A stretch of 64,000 nt of DNA from Molossus alvarezi (GCA_037176705.1 CM073885.1:90821001-90885000); one strand, 5' to 3'. Numbered from the stretch's first letter, positions 24,631-39,245 are shown. Translations and numbers: made by a program. Notes: generated from the letters alone by a model not told the origin.

Positions 24631-26734
24631 TGAACTTGAAATACTCTATGTAGATTATTAGGACTTAATAAAATGTAGAACTTTATAAAAGCACTATGCA
24701 TTTTAAAGGTTTACTTATTCAACCAGGGACATTAATTGATCACTTAATATATGCACAGATACTCAGAGAAAGTATTATCTCTATTCTCTAGCAATCTTTT
24801 AATGTTATGTGTGAATAGATAAAGGAGTGAGGGATGGCATTATGGAGTGATATGTTTTATCATATAAGTGTGTCCAGAAGCCTATGGAAACAGAGAAGAG
24901 GGCAATTTCCATCACATGGGGCAGGCCTATCACAGAAGGTTTCCCAGGGCAGGTGATACTGAGCTGAGCTGCCAGATGGATAAGAGTTAGTAACTGAGAA
25001 GTGGCTCCCTGCAAATCAGAAGCAAAGTTTGTGTCTAAGACAGGGGCATGTGCAGCAGTAATGGTTGGAGAAAAAAAAAAATTATTGAGGGAAATGTTCT
25101 TGGCCGACTTCTCAGTGTGGAGATAGACGGAATAAAATTACTCAATTTTCTAACTCTCTCCTTTATTTACATAGAGTTCCGTTTTGTGGCTCTTTCATGC
25201 TAATAGTGCCTTCCTGGCAGGTGGCATTGCTGCCTCTGCAGCCACAGAGCTGGGGTCCCGGGGAGGGAAACAAGGGATTACACAAGTAGTAACAGTAGCT
25301 CTCTGGGTTCTTGAACAGATCCTGAAGGGCTTGGCGAGCCACCAGGGTTTTAGCCCCACCATCAGAACTCCTGCTGTCCTTCTAGTTCAAAAGAGAATAA
25401 AAAGGAGGAGAAGCAGAAGGATCTGTTTCTTTCTGAGCAAGAACGAGTGCATGGGAGCTTTCTTAGTTTCATAATGGAGCACACGGCTTGTCACCTGCAT
25501 GTCTGGTTATCGAACAATGCATGGAGATCTCTCCTTGATGTGAGTGATTATATTCTAATTCCTGGGAGTATTAAACATGATTAGCTTTCTGTGACCTCCC
25601 ATAAGTAAGAGTTATAAGTAATCCTATTTTAACTATGCAAAATAAGAGATTTATATGACGGTTTGACAAGTCAGCCAGTAGTGTGTGCCACGTGATCATG
25701 CCATTGCCTCTTTCCCATGTGATTTTTTCCATCACTTCGAAGATTTATGAACTCCTGTTACTTTCTAAAGTCTTTTTTCCTCCAGAGATTTGATAAGCAC
25801 TCACTTCTCTTTTCTTCTAGTTTTTCTATGGTTTGGTTTTTTATTTTAATTTTTTATTCTATAAGCTTATGAGTTGTATTTTTCCCAAGTAGCTAATTAC
25901 TACTAATTGTTAATTATTTGTTAAATAATGTTTCCCTGATAAATTGATTTTTGATATATCTTCTATCATATTTTAAATTAATACAGAATGGATTTCTGTG
26001 TTATCAATTCTGTTTTATTGATCTCTCATGTCTAACGCAACTAACATTTTACAATAGCATGGTTTTATAGAATTTTTTATATCAACTAGGGCTAAATTAT
26101 TTTATTATTCTTCATTTAAAGTTTTCCTTTCTTATTAGGCTCTTTTCTCTTTTTCCTACAGAAGGCTTTAGAGTGGTTCCAATAAACCCAGTAAGATTGT
26201 AAGATTGTTAGCATATCGTGGTAGATTTTTTTAAAATTAAAAGTAAATTCTTGAGTCCTCATTTATAATTTATTTGGGCTTTTGGGCGTATTGAAAATAG
26301 TTTATTTCAAGTCCTTAGATAATCTTTCAATCATCCTAGATTCACAACTGCAATTGAATTAGTTCAGCTTTTTCTGTTTTGTCTGTGAACTATATTTTCC
26401 CGTGGGTTAAGCCTATCTCTGCTCCATTCTTTCCGCCTATAACACAGCTAAATGGCCTTTTGTTCTGTTTCAGGTTTTTAAAAGCTTTAGCTTTTTTCTC
26501 CTGCAGCCTCCTTGGGGTGGTTCTCACCGGCTGAGGCGTGTATGCCCTCAGGGCCCTGCTGCTGGTTTGGAGCTGATGTGTTCTCTCTCTGCACTGGAGC
26601 TTATCAAGGAGTTTCCTGGGCAGAGACATCAGTTTCTCTGGACACCAGCCCCCTTTCTTCCTAATTAGGGAAACATGTTATTGTGCTATCAGTCTAGCTT
26701 GTGAGATCTTTTTTATTCCTCTTGGAGCCATATT

Positions 26735-27630
26735 TTTTGTTTGTTTGTTTGGTTTTGTGTTTGTTTGTTTTTTAATTTTTTATTTATTTTTTTGTTACAG
26801 ATATTTCACCTTTTTTACCCCATTGGCACCCCCCTCCCCACCCCACCCCCGCCCCATCCCCAGCTTAGTTGTCCATGTCCATTGGTCATGCATACATGCA
26901 TATAAGTTCTGTGGTTTATCTCTTCCCACCCCCTCCACCCCCTCTTCTGAGGGATGTCAGTCTGTGCCCTACTTCCATGTTTCTGGGTCTACCGTATTCC
27001 TCAGACTGTTATGTTCATTATATTTCGTATATAAGTGAGATCATGTGGTATTTGTCTTTTTCTGCTTGGCTTATTTCACTTAGGATAATACTTTCCAGGT
27101 CCCTCCATGTCGTCTCAAAGGATAAGAGATCTTTCTTTCTTACAGCTGCATAGTACTCCATTGTGCATATGTACCACTGCTTTTTTATTCATTCGTCTAC
27201 TGATGGACACTTGGGCTGTTTCCAGATCTTAGCTATTGTAAATAGTGCTGCTATGAACATGGGGGTACATATATTCTTCCTGATTGGTGTTTCAGGCTTC
27301 TTAGAGTATATTCCTAGAAGTGCGATCACTGGGTCAAATGGAAGTTCAATTTTTAATTTTTTGAGGTAGCACCATATTGTTTTCCATAGCGGCTGCACCA
27401 GTCTGCATTCCCACCAGCAGTGTATTAGAGTTCCCTTTTCTCCACACCCTCGCCAACACTTGTTGTTTGATGATTTGTTGATGGTGGCCATTCTGACAGG
27501 TGTGAGGTGATACCTCATTGTTGTTTTAATTTGCATCTCTCTGACGATTAGTGATGTTGAGCATTTCTTCATATGTCTCTTGGCCATTTGTATGTCCTGT
27601 AAGAGTCTCTGGACATGCACTTATAAAATA
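26735..27630 (-). mobile_element. 5'-truncated L1, antisense, with ORF2 C-terminus
   Basis: A T-rich left end (the poly-A tail) leads into the L1 3' UTR and then ORF2 coding sequence on the minus strand. The ORF at 27189-27620 reads [20 protein letters not shown], then [32 protein letters not shown] and [18 protein letters not shown]. That is the Cys-rich C-terminal domain of L1 ORF2p. The reverse transcriptase and endonuclease domains are missing through 5' truncation, so the copy is not active. Confidence 0.92.
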
Positions 27631-28311
27631 TTTTCCCAGAACTTTCTGAACTCAACACATCTAAATAAAATTTATTTATTTTTACTTGGCTGCTATAATC
27701 TCTGGGATGATATATTCACAGACTCCTTAGTTCCTATAATGGTACCTCACTAACGTTTTTCTGGTCAGATGTGAGTTAAAATTAGGAATTTCCTTTTTTT
27801 TTTTTTTTATTCCTTCACCCATGTTAAAGATGCTACTGTAAATGTCTCAATAAGAATAGGTTGAACGTATTTGTTGCTAGAGAGCTGTGGGGTCTTCCCA
27901 GCTCTGGTTGTCTCCAGGTATAACAAAAATGTGTGTTTAATTGGAACAGTAATTGCATAGAGGGGGAATCTGGTACAAAAGGGGTTTGAAGAAACTGGGA
28001 CCAAAGGAGAAGCAGAAACAAATGGCCAGCCTCATGGTGTAGGTATGTGTGTGTGGCAGGTGGTGGGGAGAGGAGACGCAGGAAGGCTTAACTGTGCAAG
28101 TATGGCCTCCCCTCTGGTCCACACAGCATGGGAGTGGTCTGTTATCTCTCAGTCATCTACCCCGTGGACACTCTTGCTAGCTGTGCTAATATACACGAAA
28201 GGCAATGAAGTGTCAAGAACCTCCAACAGTTGTGATTACAAAGCAATATGTAGTCCTATACATTACCTATAATTAAATAAAATCAGACTTTACAAAAATA
28301 TTCCCTCTTTG

Positions 28312-28535
28312 CTTTTTTTAAATCCTCACCCAAGAATGTGTTTTTATTGATTTTTAGAGAGAGACAGAGAGAAACATCAATATAATAGAGAAATGTCTGT
28401 CTGTTGCCTCTCATTCGCATCCTGACTGGGAATTGAATGAACCCACAGCCCAGGCACAAGCCGTGACCAGGAATCGAACCAGCCACATTTTGATGTATGG
28501 AACAATGCTCCAACCTCTGAGCACCCAGCCAGGAC
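28312..28535 (-). mobile_element. Ves-type bat SINE, antisense
   Basis: The minus strand reads a head of TCCTGGCTGGGTGCTCAGAG and a diverged body. Flanks share an imperfect duplication, ATTCCCTCTTTGC (from 28300) and ATTTCCTCTTTTC (from 28536). An older copy, with changes in the A box. Confidence 0.85.
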
Positions 28536-29526
28536 ATTTCCTCTTTTCTTTATTTCATTCTCTACCATTCAAAATATTCTCATCCTTCGCGAGTCTGTTC
28601 AGTGTCTCTTTTTAATGATGCTGCCCCTGACACACCCAGGCGGACTCAGCAATCTTTCTTCCATCCCTGCATTTTGTGTTAATTATTGATGGGTCTGTCA
28701 TTTTCCTTAACTCGACTTTGAATCCTTAACAACAAGATGCTATTCATTTTTCTATTTCTGACATACACTACATTACCTAGTAGGTTCTAGGTGTATTAAT
28801 AAAACATAACTATGGTGCTTGAAGGTATCAGGACTGCTTGGTCCACGTGAGCTGATTTAAGAAAGACATGAAAATATCTTAATTTTAAAGGCTTGCTTTT
28901 GGAACTGTGACCACCAGATAGAATTTACAGAGGAGAATTTGGGACTCATTAAAAAACAAACAAACAAACAAACAAAACTTTCTAATAATTTGAGGTACTC
29001 ACAAGGGCAAAAAAGTGATTTGTGAGTAGTCATCATTCCACCACACTCTCTAGGAGCAGAGGGTGACTTCGGTATTTCTAACATGTGTGTGAATGGATGA
29101 ATGATAGGATGCTAATGTGGAGACAGTTCGAATGTTTCCCATCAGAACACCTTGAAACAGATGAATATGTGTGTTTGTGTTGGACAAGTGGTATCCAGAA
29201 ACTGTTTTCTATACTCCAAAGGCTAAGGGGAAAACAAACCTGTCCCAACAAATCTTCACAGCTTTTAAGATCTTCCCAGTGTCCGGCTTTTGGCCAGACT
29301 CGCCGACTGAATGTGGTAACACTGGTCATCATGTGGATACAAGCTCCAACTGGCTGTGCTTAGACGTTACTATTGATTTTTGTGAAAATTTAAAAATTAG
29401 TTATTGTTGCTAACTCCAATTTGTTTGTATGGAGAAGGATTTCAAAAAATGGAGACTATTCAGAAAGTCTGTTAAAGGGATTTTTTAAAAAAAATCATGA
29501 GCTGAATTAATTTCATTCTATACATT

Positions 29527-29733
29527 TTTTTTTTCTTTGTTGATGTTCCAGAGCGAGGGAGCGGGAGAGAGAGCTAGAAACATCGGTGAGAGAAAACATC
29601 GATTGGCCACCTCCCGCATGTCCCCCACTGGGGATCGGGCCCACAACCTGGGCATGTGCCCTGACCTGGAATCGAACCGGTGACTTCTTGGTGCATGGGT
29701 TGACACTCAACCACTGAGCCACAAGGGCCAGGC
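29527..29733 (-). mobile_element. Ves-type bat SINE, antisense, perfect target duplication
   Basis: The element reads GCCTGGCCCTTGTGGCTCAG on the minus strand. The 15-base duplication TTCATTCTATACATT is identical on both sides (29512-29526 and 29734-29748), so it is likely recent. Three overlapping minus ORFs here are SINE-derived. Confidence 0.97.
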
Positions 29734-29959
29734 TTCATTCTATACATTATTTCATAGACTCTTCCCAGTATTTTTTGCATCTCTAAGATAAGGCTGCATC
29801 TTATAATGATGGTGTTTTATATTTAATTGCAGTTTTTTTTGTTAATCTTTCTAAGGGTTAATAAAATAAAGATGCAGTTTATTATCCATAGTGTTTCAAT
29901 GATCAGAGAAATATGATAATTTGATTCAGAGTGGCTGAGAGAATTTGTATGGCACAGGT

Positions 29960-30115
29960 GTCAGGACTGGTTGACTGAAGATCCTATGTTACCTGGTGCA
30001 GTTGCTTAATTTCTCTGAGACTCAGTTTTCTCATCTATAAAATGGGAATAATAATAATAATATCTACTTCATAGGTTGCTTGTGAAAATTGAGTGAGGTG
30101 ATACTTACAGTATGT
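29960..30115 (+). repeat. MIR relic, sense
   Basis: TTGCTTAATTTCTCTGAGACTC, TTTTCTCATCTATAAAATGGG and TTCATAGGTTGCTTGTG match the MIR core. Confidence 0.7.
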
Positions 30116-32086
30116 TAAACTTTTCTTTTTATTATACCTGTCCCAAAGTTGATCCCAGAGAGCCTTAATACTACTCCCTAATTGCCAAAATTACGAGTAA
30201 AAAAATAAAAATACTGAAAACCTTGGAAGACCTGACATTATTTTATTTTACTATGCAAATAATTTTGACCTCCAGAAATTATTTATTTTGCTTCAGAAGC
30301 CTCATTTCATGTGTACTACTAACCAAACACTTTATTCCATCTTGTGCAACAATGTATAACGAACCTTAAAAGAACTGCTGATTATCTTAGAGTTTTTGGC
30401 TCAATTACCTATTTCAAATACTCAGTGACTAAGGAAAGCATGTCATTTTCTCCTCTCCTGCACACTGGAGTATAACAATAGACTGTGAATAGAGCAAATC
30501 AAAGAAACACAAATACCAGTATAAGGAGCCTATTGTGTTCAGGGTGTAACTCTGTCATAGGGTTTTAATTTAGGTCGACTGATTGATTCTAACAGACTGA
30601 CAGATAGCACATTGTTCCTCTCTCGGAATCTCCAGGTACTTTACTACTCCTATTCTTCTCTGTCCACTTGGATACCTAAACTTAAGCGAAATGGAATTAC
30701 AGCATTCACTTTTGTTTTCCTGGGCTAAGCGATTATCTCTGAAGTGCAATTTTGTGATTAGGCGAGATGGCGTGCACGCACTCCACTAATGCTGCCCCCC
30801 AGGGTGCAGAACGGGTAACTTCCTAATGAATGGAGACTGTGCTTTGATTTCAAATGGATGTAAAACCTCGCCATGCTTGGTAGTTTCATTTTTAAAATGT
30901 ACTTAATTATTGTAAAATTAACAGGAGAATATTAAAATTGAACTTTAGAAACTGGCATTTAAACATAAGTCAAGGGTGCTAACGGCTTGTGAATGTTAAT
31001 CCCTTTCAAAAAGTGAATAAACAAACTTACCTGACATAAATTGGGGGTGGGGGGTGAAGGGGTTACTGAAAATGTTCAGTTTAATTATTTATATTCTTCC
31101 TGATTGATTTAGGAAACTATCTGAACGTAACTTGGTATTAGTTTTGTCAAATTCTAATGTGCCTTATTTTGGAAACTACAGTAATTATTCAACGAATTGC
31201 TGCCATAGTATCATCATAGTTGCTTGGTCCTTGAGGGGTGACCTCTTGGGGAGGAGGTAGGGATGGAGAAGGCAGGAGTTAATGGTTGGCATAAAATAGC
31301 TTTTTAACTATTTTCTTTGATGTTTTAAAAACAAATTTTGTTCATGAGTGTGAGAAACCAACTTAAAAGAGGATTTAGCATTCCCGAATTTAGACACATT
31401 TTGATCAAACCACAATGGTACCCAAACAATACACTAGTCAGGACTCGGTGCAGTGAGTGCTGCTGCCTGGTTTTCTGTCTACAGTCCTTCGATCAGCTCC
31501 TCTTCCCACACTTCAATCTCTTAGCAGTGTTCAGTCTACAGTTAGAGCTTAATAAATCTTAGCTACTCCTGTTATTATTTTCATTACCTTTCCATTTGAG
31601 TAAAAATTATTTTTTGATGAGTTGATAGGTGATTTTCGATAAGCTCATTAATATGGAATAAAGTACTTTTATTCAAGGTTCAAGGAAAAACCAACCCATT
31701 ACAATTTAATTTTCTGTTATGGTCCAGTTATGTGTCCTATGAATCCTCAGTCATATCCTTTCTAGTAGAGCTGATTCACTTGCCCTGGTGGATGTGATCC
31801 CCTCAAACTGATTCTCGCAATTGTGGATACCTGTGTAGCAGAGATGAATTGCCTGTGTTTTTGGCCTTCACTCTGTCCCACCTTGCAGACTTGAGTTAAC
31901 AAGGTACATAGCTCATAAATATACTCAATGAGTGATTTGAGAGCCCACAGTCTGCCGTCCCAGCACCTGCAGAAGGACTGCAGATGTATATTCCCCATGT
32001 TTGGGGGCTGTTGGAGATAGTTCTTCCAGCAGAATTAGGGAAGGTATGATGTAACACTGATCATAGTGAAAAGGACAATGTTTGGG

Positions 32087-32310
32087 CCCAGCCAGTGTGG
32101 CTCAGTGGTTGAGCATCGACCCATGCACCAAGAGGTCATCAGTTCAATTCCCAGTCAGGGCACATGCCCAGGTTGTGGGCCAAATTCCCCAGTGGGGGGC
32201 ATGCAGGAGGCGGCCAGTCGATGCTCTCTCTCACCGATGTTTCTAGCTCTCTCCCTCCCTCTCCCTTCTTCTCTTTCTAAAATTAATAAAGAAAAAAATT
32301 TTTTTTAAAA
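32087..32310 (+). mobile_element. Ves-type bat SINE (CCAGCCAGTGTGGC subtype), sense
   Basis: The head is CCCAGCCAGTGTGGCTCAGT, with GGGCATGCAGGAGGCGGCC in the body. Target duplications AAAAGGACAATGTTTGG (32070-32086) and AAAAGGACAGTGTTTGG (32311-32327) differ at one base. Confidence 0.96.
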
Positions 32311-32339
32311 AAAAGGACAGTGTTTGGGGGCCAAAACAC

Positions 32340-32570
32340 CTATGGATTGTAGTCCTGGTTCTGTTTAGTCTCTATGAAACTTATGTAGCTTCTTTGAACC
32401 TTATAACTTACTTTATATTACTGGGGGGGGGGGGGATCGTTTGTTTTATCTGTCTTTCCTGATAATCGGGCAGGCTCTGTGACGTTGTTTTACTTATCTT
32501 TGTATCTTTGTCCCTGGCATTGTGCCATTGGCAGCATTGAAGGTTTTTAACAAATGTGTGTTGAAAAAGT
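32340..32570 (+). repeat. Possible MIR/L2 relic, sense, with a G13 run
   Basis: AGTCCTGGTTCTGTTTAGTC followed by TTTGTATCTTTGTCCCTGGC resembles an old MIR or L2 3' end. A run of about 13 G residues sits near 32422-32434. Confidence 0.35.
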
Positions 32571-33474
32571 AAGGCAATAGGACAGACAAAAGGAAGAGAG
32601 GGGAAGGCAGAATATAAGGATATATGAAAGGCCTAAACTTTTCCCAAATTGTGTTTGAATAAAACCTTATGAAATCAAGTGCACACGGGTCTGTCCTAAC
32701 ATAAATGGAAGTTTGAACTGTAAGGGCCTGGAGAAGTCGCGGTCAGTGAGACTTTCTCTTTTAGTATACGGGAAGCCGAGACAGACTCAACATCAGGCTC
32801 TGTGTGCAAACAGGTTTAAAAGGTACACCCCTACTCATGAGATTGGAGGGAAGGGGTGGTCTTCACTTTCAATTCTTTATACCTTTCTATTTCCTGATTT
32901 GAACAACAACAAAAACAAGCCATTTTTATGACATCATAAAAATATGTAGAAAGTATAATGGAAAAAAATAATGAATTTCAGTGCTCTGCATGCATACCAT
33001 ATAGAATAGATAACAATAAGCAAGACCAAAAAATTTCCAGCAGCATGAATATAATTTGCTAAAGTATATTTAGTAAAGAATGGGCTGGAATTCACCTGTG
33101 TGTGCATTAAATCTCTCTGTTCGGCATGTTGGTGAAGAGGATGCTTGCTTATTACTAGGTCAGGATTTAAATGGTTACCTATATTGCCTGAGGGCTCAAA
33201 TGTCTCTGTCTCCAAGGAGAGGGTACTCAGATTTCTTACCTGTCTTCCAGGTGGGCCCCACTCTTCTAATGAATGACCCCATTCACGCTCACATTCAAGT
33301 TACTATCCTCTGATCCATATGAATTCATCAAAATTTTTCTTTTCATTAGTATTTCTGAACACCTTTCTGGTTCATTTAAGGAAAAGCAAAAGCAAAACAT
33401 TTTAAGCAACATGAGGCATTTGTAAATTGAATTGAGTTATCCTTCCATTCATGCTTTCTTCTAGCATTTTGGCA

Positions 33475-33694
33475 TTTTTTTTTTTTTTAATTTTCTTTAT
33501 TAATTTGAGAGAGAGGAAGGGAGAGGGAGAGAGAGATGGAAATGTAGATGAGCGAGAACACTGATTGGCCGCCTCCTGCATGCCCCCCCTGGGGATCGGG
33601 CCCACAACCTGGGCAAGTGCCCTGACCAGGAATCAAACCGGCGACTTCTTGGGTTTTGGGTCGACGCTCAACCACTGAGCCACACTGGCTGGGC
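33475..33694 (-). mobile_element. Ves-type bat SINE, antisense
   Basis: The minus strand reads GGCCCAGCCAGTGTGGCTCA. The duplication CATTTTGGCA is found at 33465-33474 and 33695-33704. It lies about 255 bases upstream of the C1a exon acceptor. Confidence 0.95.
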
Positions 33695-33810
33695 CATTTT
33701 GGCAACTTTCAAAGTGGTCTGAGACTTGGGCAAACAGGAAGAGAAGAGAGAGGGTTGCTATGACACCACTTGTAAAACTATGGTTGGAAAGAATGGAGTC
33801 TAATGGCTAA

Positions 33811-35329
<1,519 letters not shown>

Positions 35330-36332
35330 TAGTGCAGTTGCAAAATATGTGAGGTTTCACCATGGTCACGGGGCCAGAGCAGCACCAGCTGATGTGTGTG
35401 AATTTGACAAAACATCGTTTGTCAAAATTTGGAAAATTGAGATGAAAGATGTCTTTTTTTTTTTTTTTCTCTCTGAAGATTATTAAAGTACTTGGTGGCA
35501 TAGCTGAATGTTTATGCTGGGAAATATTTTGAAAATTTCTCATCATGGAAATCTGAACGTCTTTAATTGCTCGACATTCCTGGCGTACATTCCGCTGTGG
35601 GATCAGAGCCATGCTATTGACAGATGTTGTGAGAAAAATAACACTTAACACTTCAAACCATTCCATTAGCTCTAAAATATGTATTGTATTGATCTGGCTT
35701 AAATATTATTCTTTAGGAAAATTGAATTTGGATTTCTCAAACATTGAAAACAAAGTAAAAATTGTGGTAATTATGTGAATTATTAAAAATAAGAACATTT
35801 TTCTGAAATTAACTAATGGTGTGAGGCTTTGAATTTTCCATATGTGAAATCCCTTCCCCAATGGATTTTACAAAGACTCTTTATAACCTAGCTGTTATAA
35901 AAATTAATTAAAGAAAAAATTACTACAACTTTTAGGTTAAATAAATCCTTCTTGGAGTGGAGAGTGGCGATGCATATTTAACACATCTCTAAAAAGTTTT
36001 ATGAATTAGTTCATTATTTGAAATATATTTTTTTGTGATCTTTAAATCACTTTAATTTGTTATGGCCTAAACCAGACATAGAACTCAATCAAATGCTCAT
36101 TTGGATAATTAAGACAATTACATACTCTATTTTTCCAAGACATTCTTTTGGAAGTTTTTTAGGTTTTCAAACCTCATCAAGTGAACCTGTTGGGAAAAGG
36201 CAGGTATTAAATTCCACCAATGGTTAGAAGAATGTATGTGTGTGATTATATATTATCCCATAAAGTTGTATTAATTGGAATTAGTCATGTTCTTACAGAA
36301 AGGCACTTAAATCAAAAACTGTATACTTTTTT

Positions 36333-38466
36333 AAATTTTATTTAATTTTATTTATTTTTTATCTTTATTGTTGAATGTATTACAGATGTTCCTCATTTTC
36401 CCCCCATTGACCCTCTCCTCCCCACTCCCGCCACCCTCCTGCCTTTTCCCACTGTTGTCTGTGTCCATTGGTTATGCATATAAGTTCTTTGGTTCATTTC
36501 CTCCCACCCCCCAACCCCCTTCTCTTTGAGGTTTGTCAGTCTAGCAACCAATTTGTTCTTAATCCCTTCACATTTTTCACCCATTCCCCCCAATCCCCCT
36601 CCCATCTGGCAACCAACAAAATGTTCTCTGTATTTATGAGATTGTTTCTGTTCTGCATGTTCATTCTGTTTGTAGATTCAATTGTCGATAGATATGTATT
36701 CATTGCCATTTTGTTTGTTGATATATTTTATCATTTTCTTCAAAAAGACCCTTCAACATTTCATATAATAACGGTTTGGTGGTGATGAACTTCTTTAGTT
36801 TTTTCTTGTTTGGGAAAGTATATGGCCATCGATTCTAAATGACTGCTTTGCAGGATAGCGTAATCTTGGTTATAGGTTCTCGCTTTTCATCATTCTGAAT
36901 ATTTCTTGCCACTCCCTTCTGGCCTGCAAAGTTTCTTTTGAGAAATCAGCTGACAGTCTTATGGGAACTCCCTTGTAGGTAATTATCTGCTTTTCTCTTG
37001 CTGCTTTTAAGAGTCTCTCTTTGTCTTGAACCTTTTGCATTTTGGTGATGATATGTCTTGGTGTGGGCTTCTTGGGGTTCATCTTGTTTGGGTCTCTCTG
37101 TGCTTCCTGGACGTGTATGTCTGTTTCTTTTACCAAGTTAGGGAATTTTCTGCCATTATTGTTTCAAAGAGGTTTTCGATTTCTGGTTCTCTCTCTTCTC
37201 CTTCTGGCACCCCCAAGATGTGAATGTTGGCACGCTTGAAGTTGTCCCGGGGGCTCCCTACACTATCCTCATTTTTTTGGATTCTCTTCTTTTTTGCTGT
37301 TCTGATTGGGTGTTTTTTGATTCCTTTTATTCCAAATCGATGGTTTGCTTCTTGACTTTACCTACTCTACTATTGAATCTGTGTAAATTATTCTTTATTT
37401 CAGTTAATGCCTCCTTTATTTCTGACTGTGCTTCCTTCATTTCTGACTGGTCCTTTATTTATGCTCTTGAGGCCCTCACTAAGTTCACTGAGGTTCTCAC
37501 TAAGTTCACTGAGCATCCTTATAAGCAGTATTTTGAGCTCAGCATCCATTAGGTTGCTTATCTCCATTTCGCTTAGTTCTTTTTCTGGAGATTTGTTCTG
37601 TTCTTTCATTTGGGACCTGTTTCTTTGTCGCCTCATTACGGCTGCCTCCCTGTGTTTGTTTCAGTGTATTACTTAATGAGAAATATGGGGCTAGCTAAGA
37701 CCAGATGCTGCTTGTTTGAAAGAATTTAGGAAAACCTGAAGCAGGATTCAAGACAGGCCAATCCTATGGTTAAGCAACTGGCAACAGCTTGGGTGGGTCT
37801 GAAAGTTGGGTGGGGCAGGGATACCAGTGTGAGCCAGGTTGCTGGAGTCCCAGATATGGTGACTGTCTGCTGCCCCAGGGAAGAGCTCACCAAAGGAACA
37901 AAGGCCTCTGACAGCACGTTTGTCCTGGAAAAAGCCCCCTCTCCAGCCCTCACTCTAGTGCCAAACAGCTCAGTTCCTCCCTGTATGTCTCTGGTGCCCC
38001 TCGAGCTGCCTCCCCTCCGAGCTTAGAGGGAGAGAGTCCGATAAGTCCGTGCGCGGGCCCTTTAGGGGATTGCCTGGGGCTCCAGCCACCTCAGCCTCCC
38101 TGAGCCTCAGTTTCCGCTGGTTTTTCCAGCCAGAAGTTATGGGGACTTCTCTTCCTGGCACTGGAACCCTGAGCAGGGCACCTGGTGTGGGACGGGGACC
38201 CCTCAGCCCTCAGAGAGGACCTTCCCAGCCGAGGTGTCCTCCTGATTTTTATCCACCACACGTGGGTGTGGGACCAGACTGTCCGCCTCCGCCCCCCTAC
38301 CAGTCTGGATGTGGCTGCTGCTTTGATTCCATAGTTGTAGGACTTCCATTCAGCCTGATTTCAGGCAGTTTTGAATGATGGTTGTTCTGTAGTTTAGTTG
38401 TAACTTTGATGTGGTTGTGGGAGGAGCGATACCGCGTTTACCTACCCGCCATCTTGACCGGAAGTC
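36333..38466 (-). mobile_element. ORF1-only L1 (half-L1-like) element, antisense
   Basis: From right to left this reads as a full 5' UTR, ORF1 and 3' UTR. The 5' end is ACTTCCGGTCAAGATGGCGGG at about 38466, including the AAGATGGC YY1-type site of L1 promoters. ORF1 pieces are seen at 37400-37636 (MRRQRNRSQMKEQNKSPEK) and 36870-37136 (RHIITKMQKVQDKERLLKAA, IRLSADFSKETLQARREW). They are in different frames, so ORF1 is broken. The 3' UTR (about 36345-36700) follows directly and ORF2 is absent. Both ends and target duplications (CTGTATACTTTTTT at 36319 and 38467) are intact. The layout matches half-L1 elements; a single-copy internal deletion is the alternative. Confidence 0.85.
38445..38466 (-). 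promoter_or_regulatory. L1 5' end with YY1-type motif
   Basis: The minus strand begins ACTTCCGGTCAAGATGGCGG. In human L1 the equivalent AAGATGGC near base 13 binds YY1 and sets the transcription start. Transcription from here would run antisense to PRKD1. Activity is inferred only. Confidence 0.6.
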
Positions 38467-38480
38467 CTGTATACTTTTTT

Positions 38481-38721
38481 TTTAATCCTAAACCTAGGAT
38501 ATGTTTTTATTGATTTGAGAGAGAGAGGAAAGGAGGAGGGTGAGGGAGAGAGAGAGAGAAACATTGATGTGAGAGAGAGAGACATCTATCAGTTGCCTCC
38601 CACACATGCCCCAACTGGGGATCGAGCCCACAACCTGGGTATGTGCCCTGACCAGAATCGAACCTGCAACCTTTTGGTATATGAGGCAATGCGCCAACAA
38701 ACTGAGCCACCTGGCCAGGGC
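38481..38721 (-). mobile_element. Ves-type bat SINE, antisense, beside the half-L1
   Basis: The minus strand reads GCCCTGGCCAGGTGGCTCAG. The copy lies directly against the right target duplication of the half-L1 element. Its own right flank, ATGTACTTTTTC (from 38729), is again a form of the same target TGTATACTTTTT. Confidence 0.93.
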
Positions 38722-39049
38722 AAAAGCGATGTACTTTTTCAAATAACTCTCATGTCCCCTCTTGAACTCTGAATTTCCTTGATTTAGTTGGAATTTTTGT
38801 AAGTAATGATTTTACAAGTTACAACAGTTACTGTTGCTTTTAAGATAGTCACTGAGAGTCATAGTGTTTATAAGATAGACATTTAAAAACATGTTTAAGA
38901 AATAAAATTATAAATTAATTGTGTATTGTTTTCAGTTTCACCAGAAAACTTTTTTTACAAAATATTTAATATCTCACAAGAAATCTAAAGCTCTAGTCAT
39001 TCATCATTGGAATAGATTAGAATCTAGATGACTAATTATGAAGATTCTT

Positions 39050-39245
39050 CTTTTAAATCTATCTTAACTTTTTATAATATATGCACATATATGTATATAT
39101 ATATACACACACATATATACACATACTTAAAAACATCACGTATATAATTTAGAATTTATAAGTATAAACTAAATTATATATTTAAGTTATCATATACATG
39201 TATATATGTATAAATATATAATTTATATATAAATATATTTTAGGT
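39050..39245. repeat. AT-rich dinucleotide stretch (TA/CA)
   Basis: TATATATATACACACACATATATACACATAC and long ATATAA runs form decayed microsatellite sequence. Confidence 0.8.

Noticed and set aside
27189..27620. Longest clearly protein-like ORF on the minus strand (143 residues)
   Set aside because: It is the C-terminus of L1 ORF2p inside a 5'-truncated L1, not a host gene.
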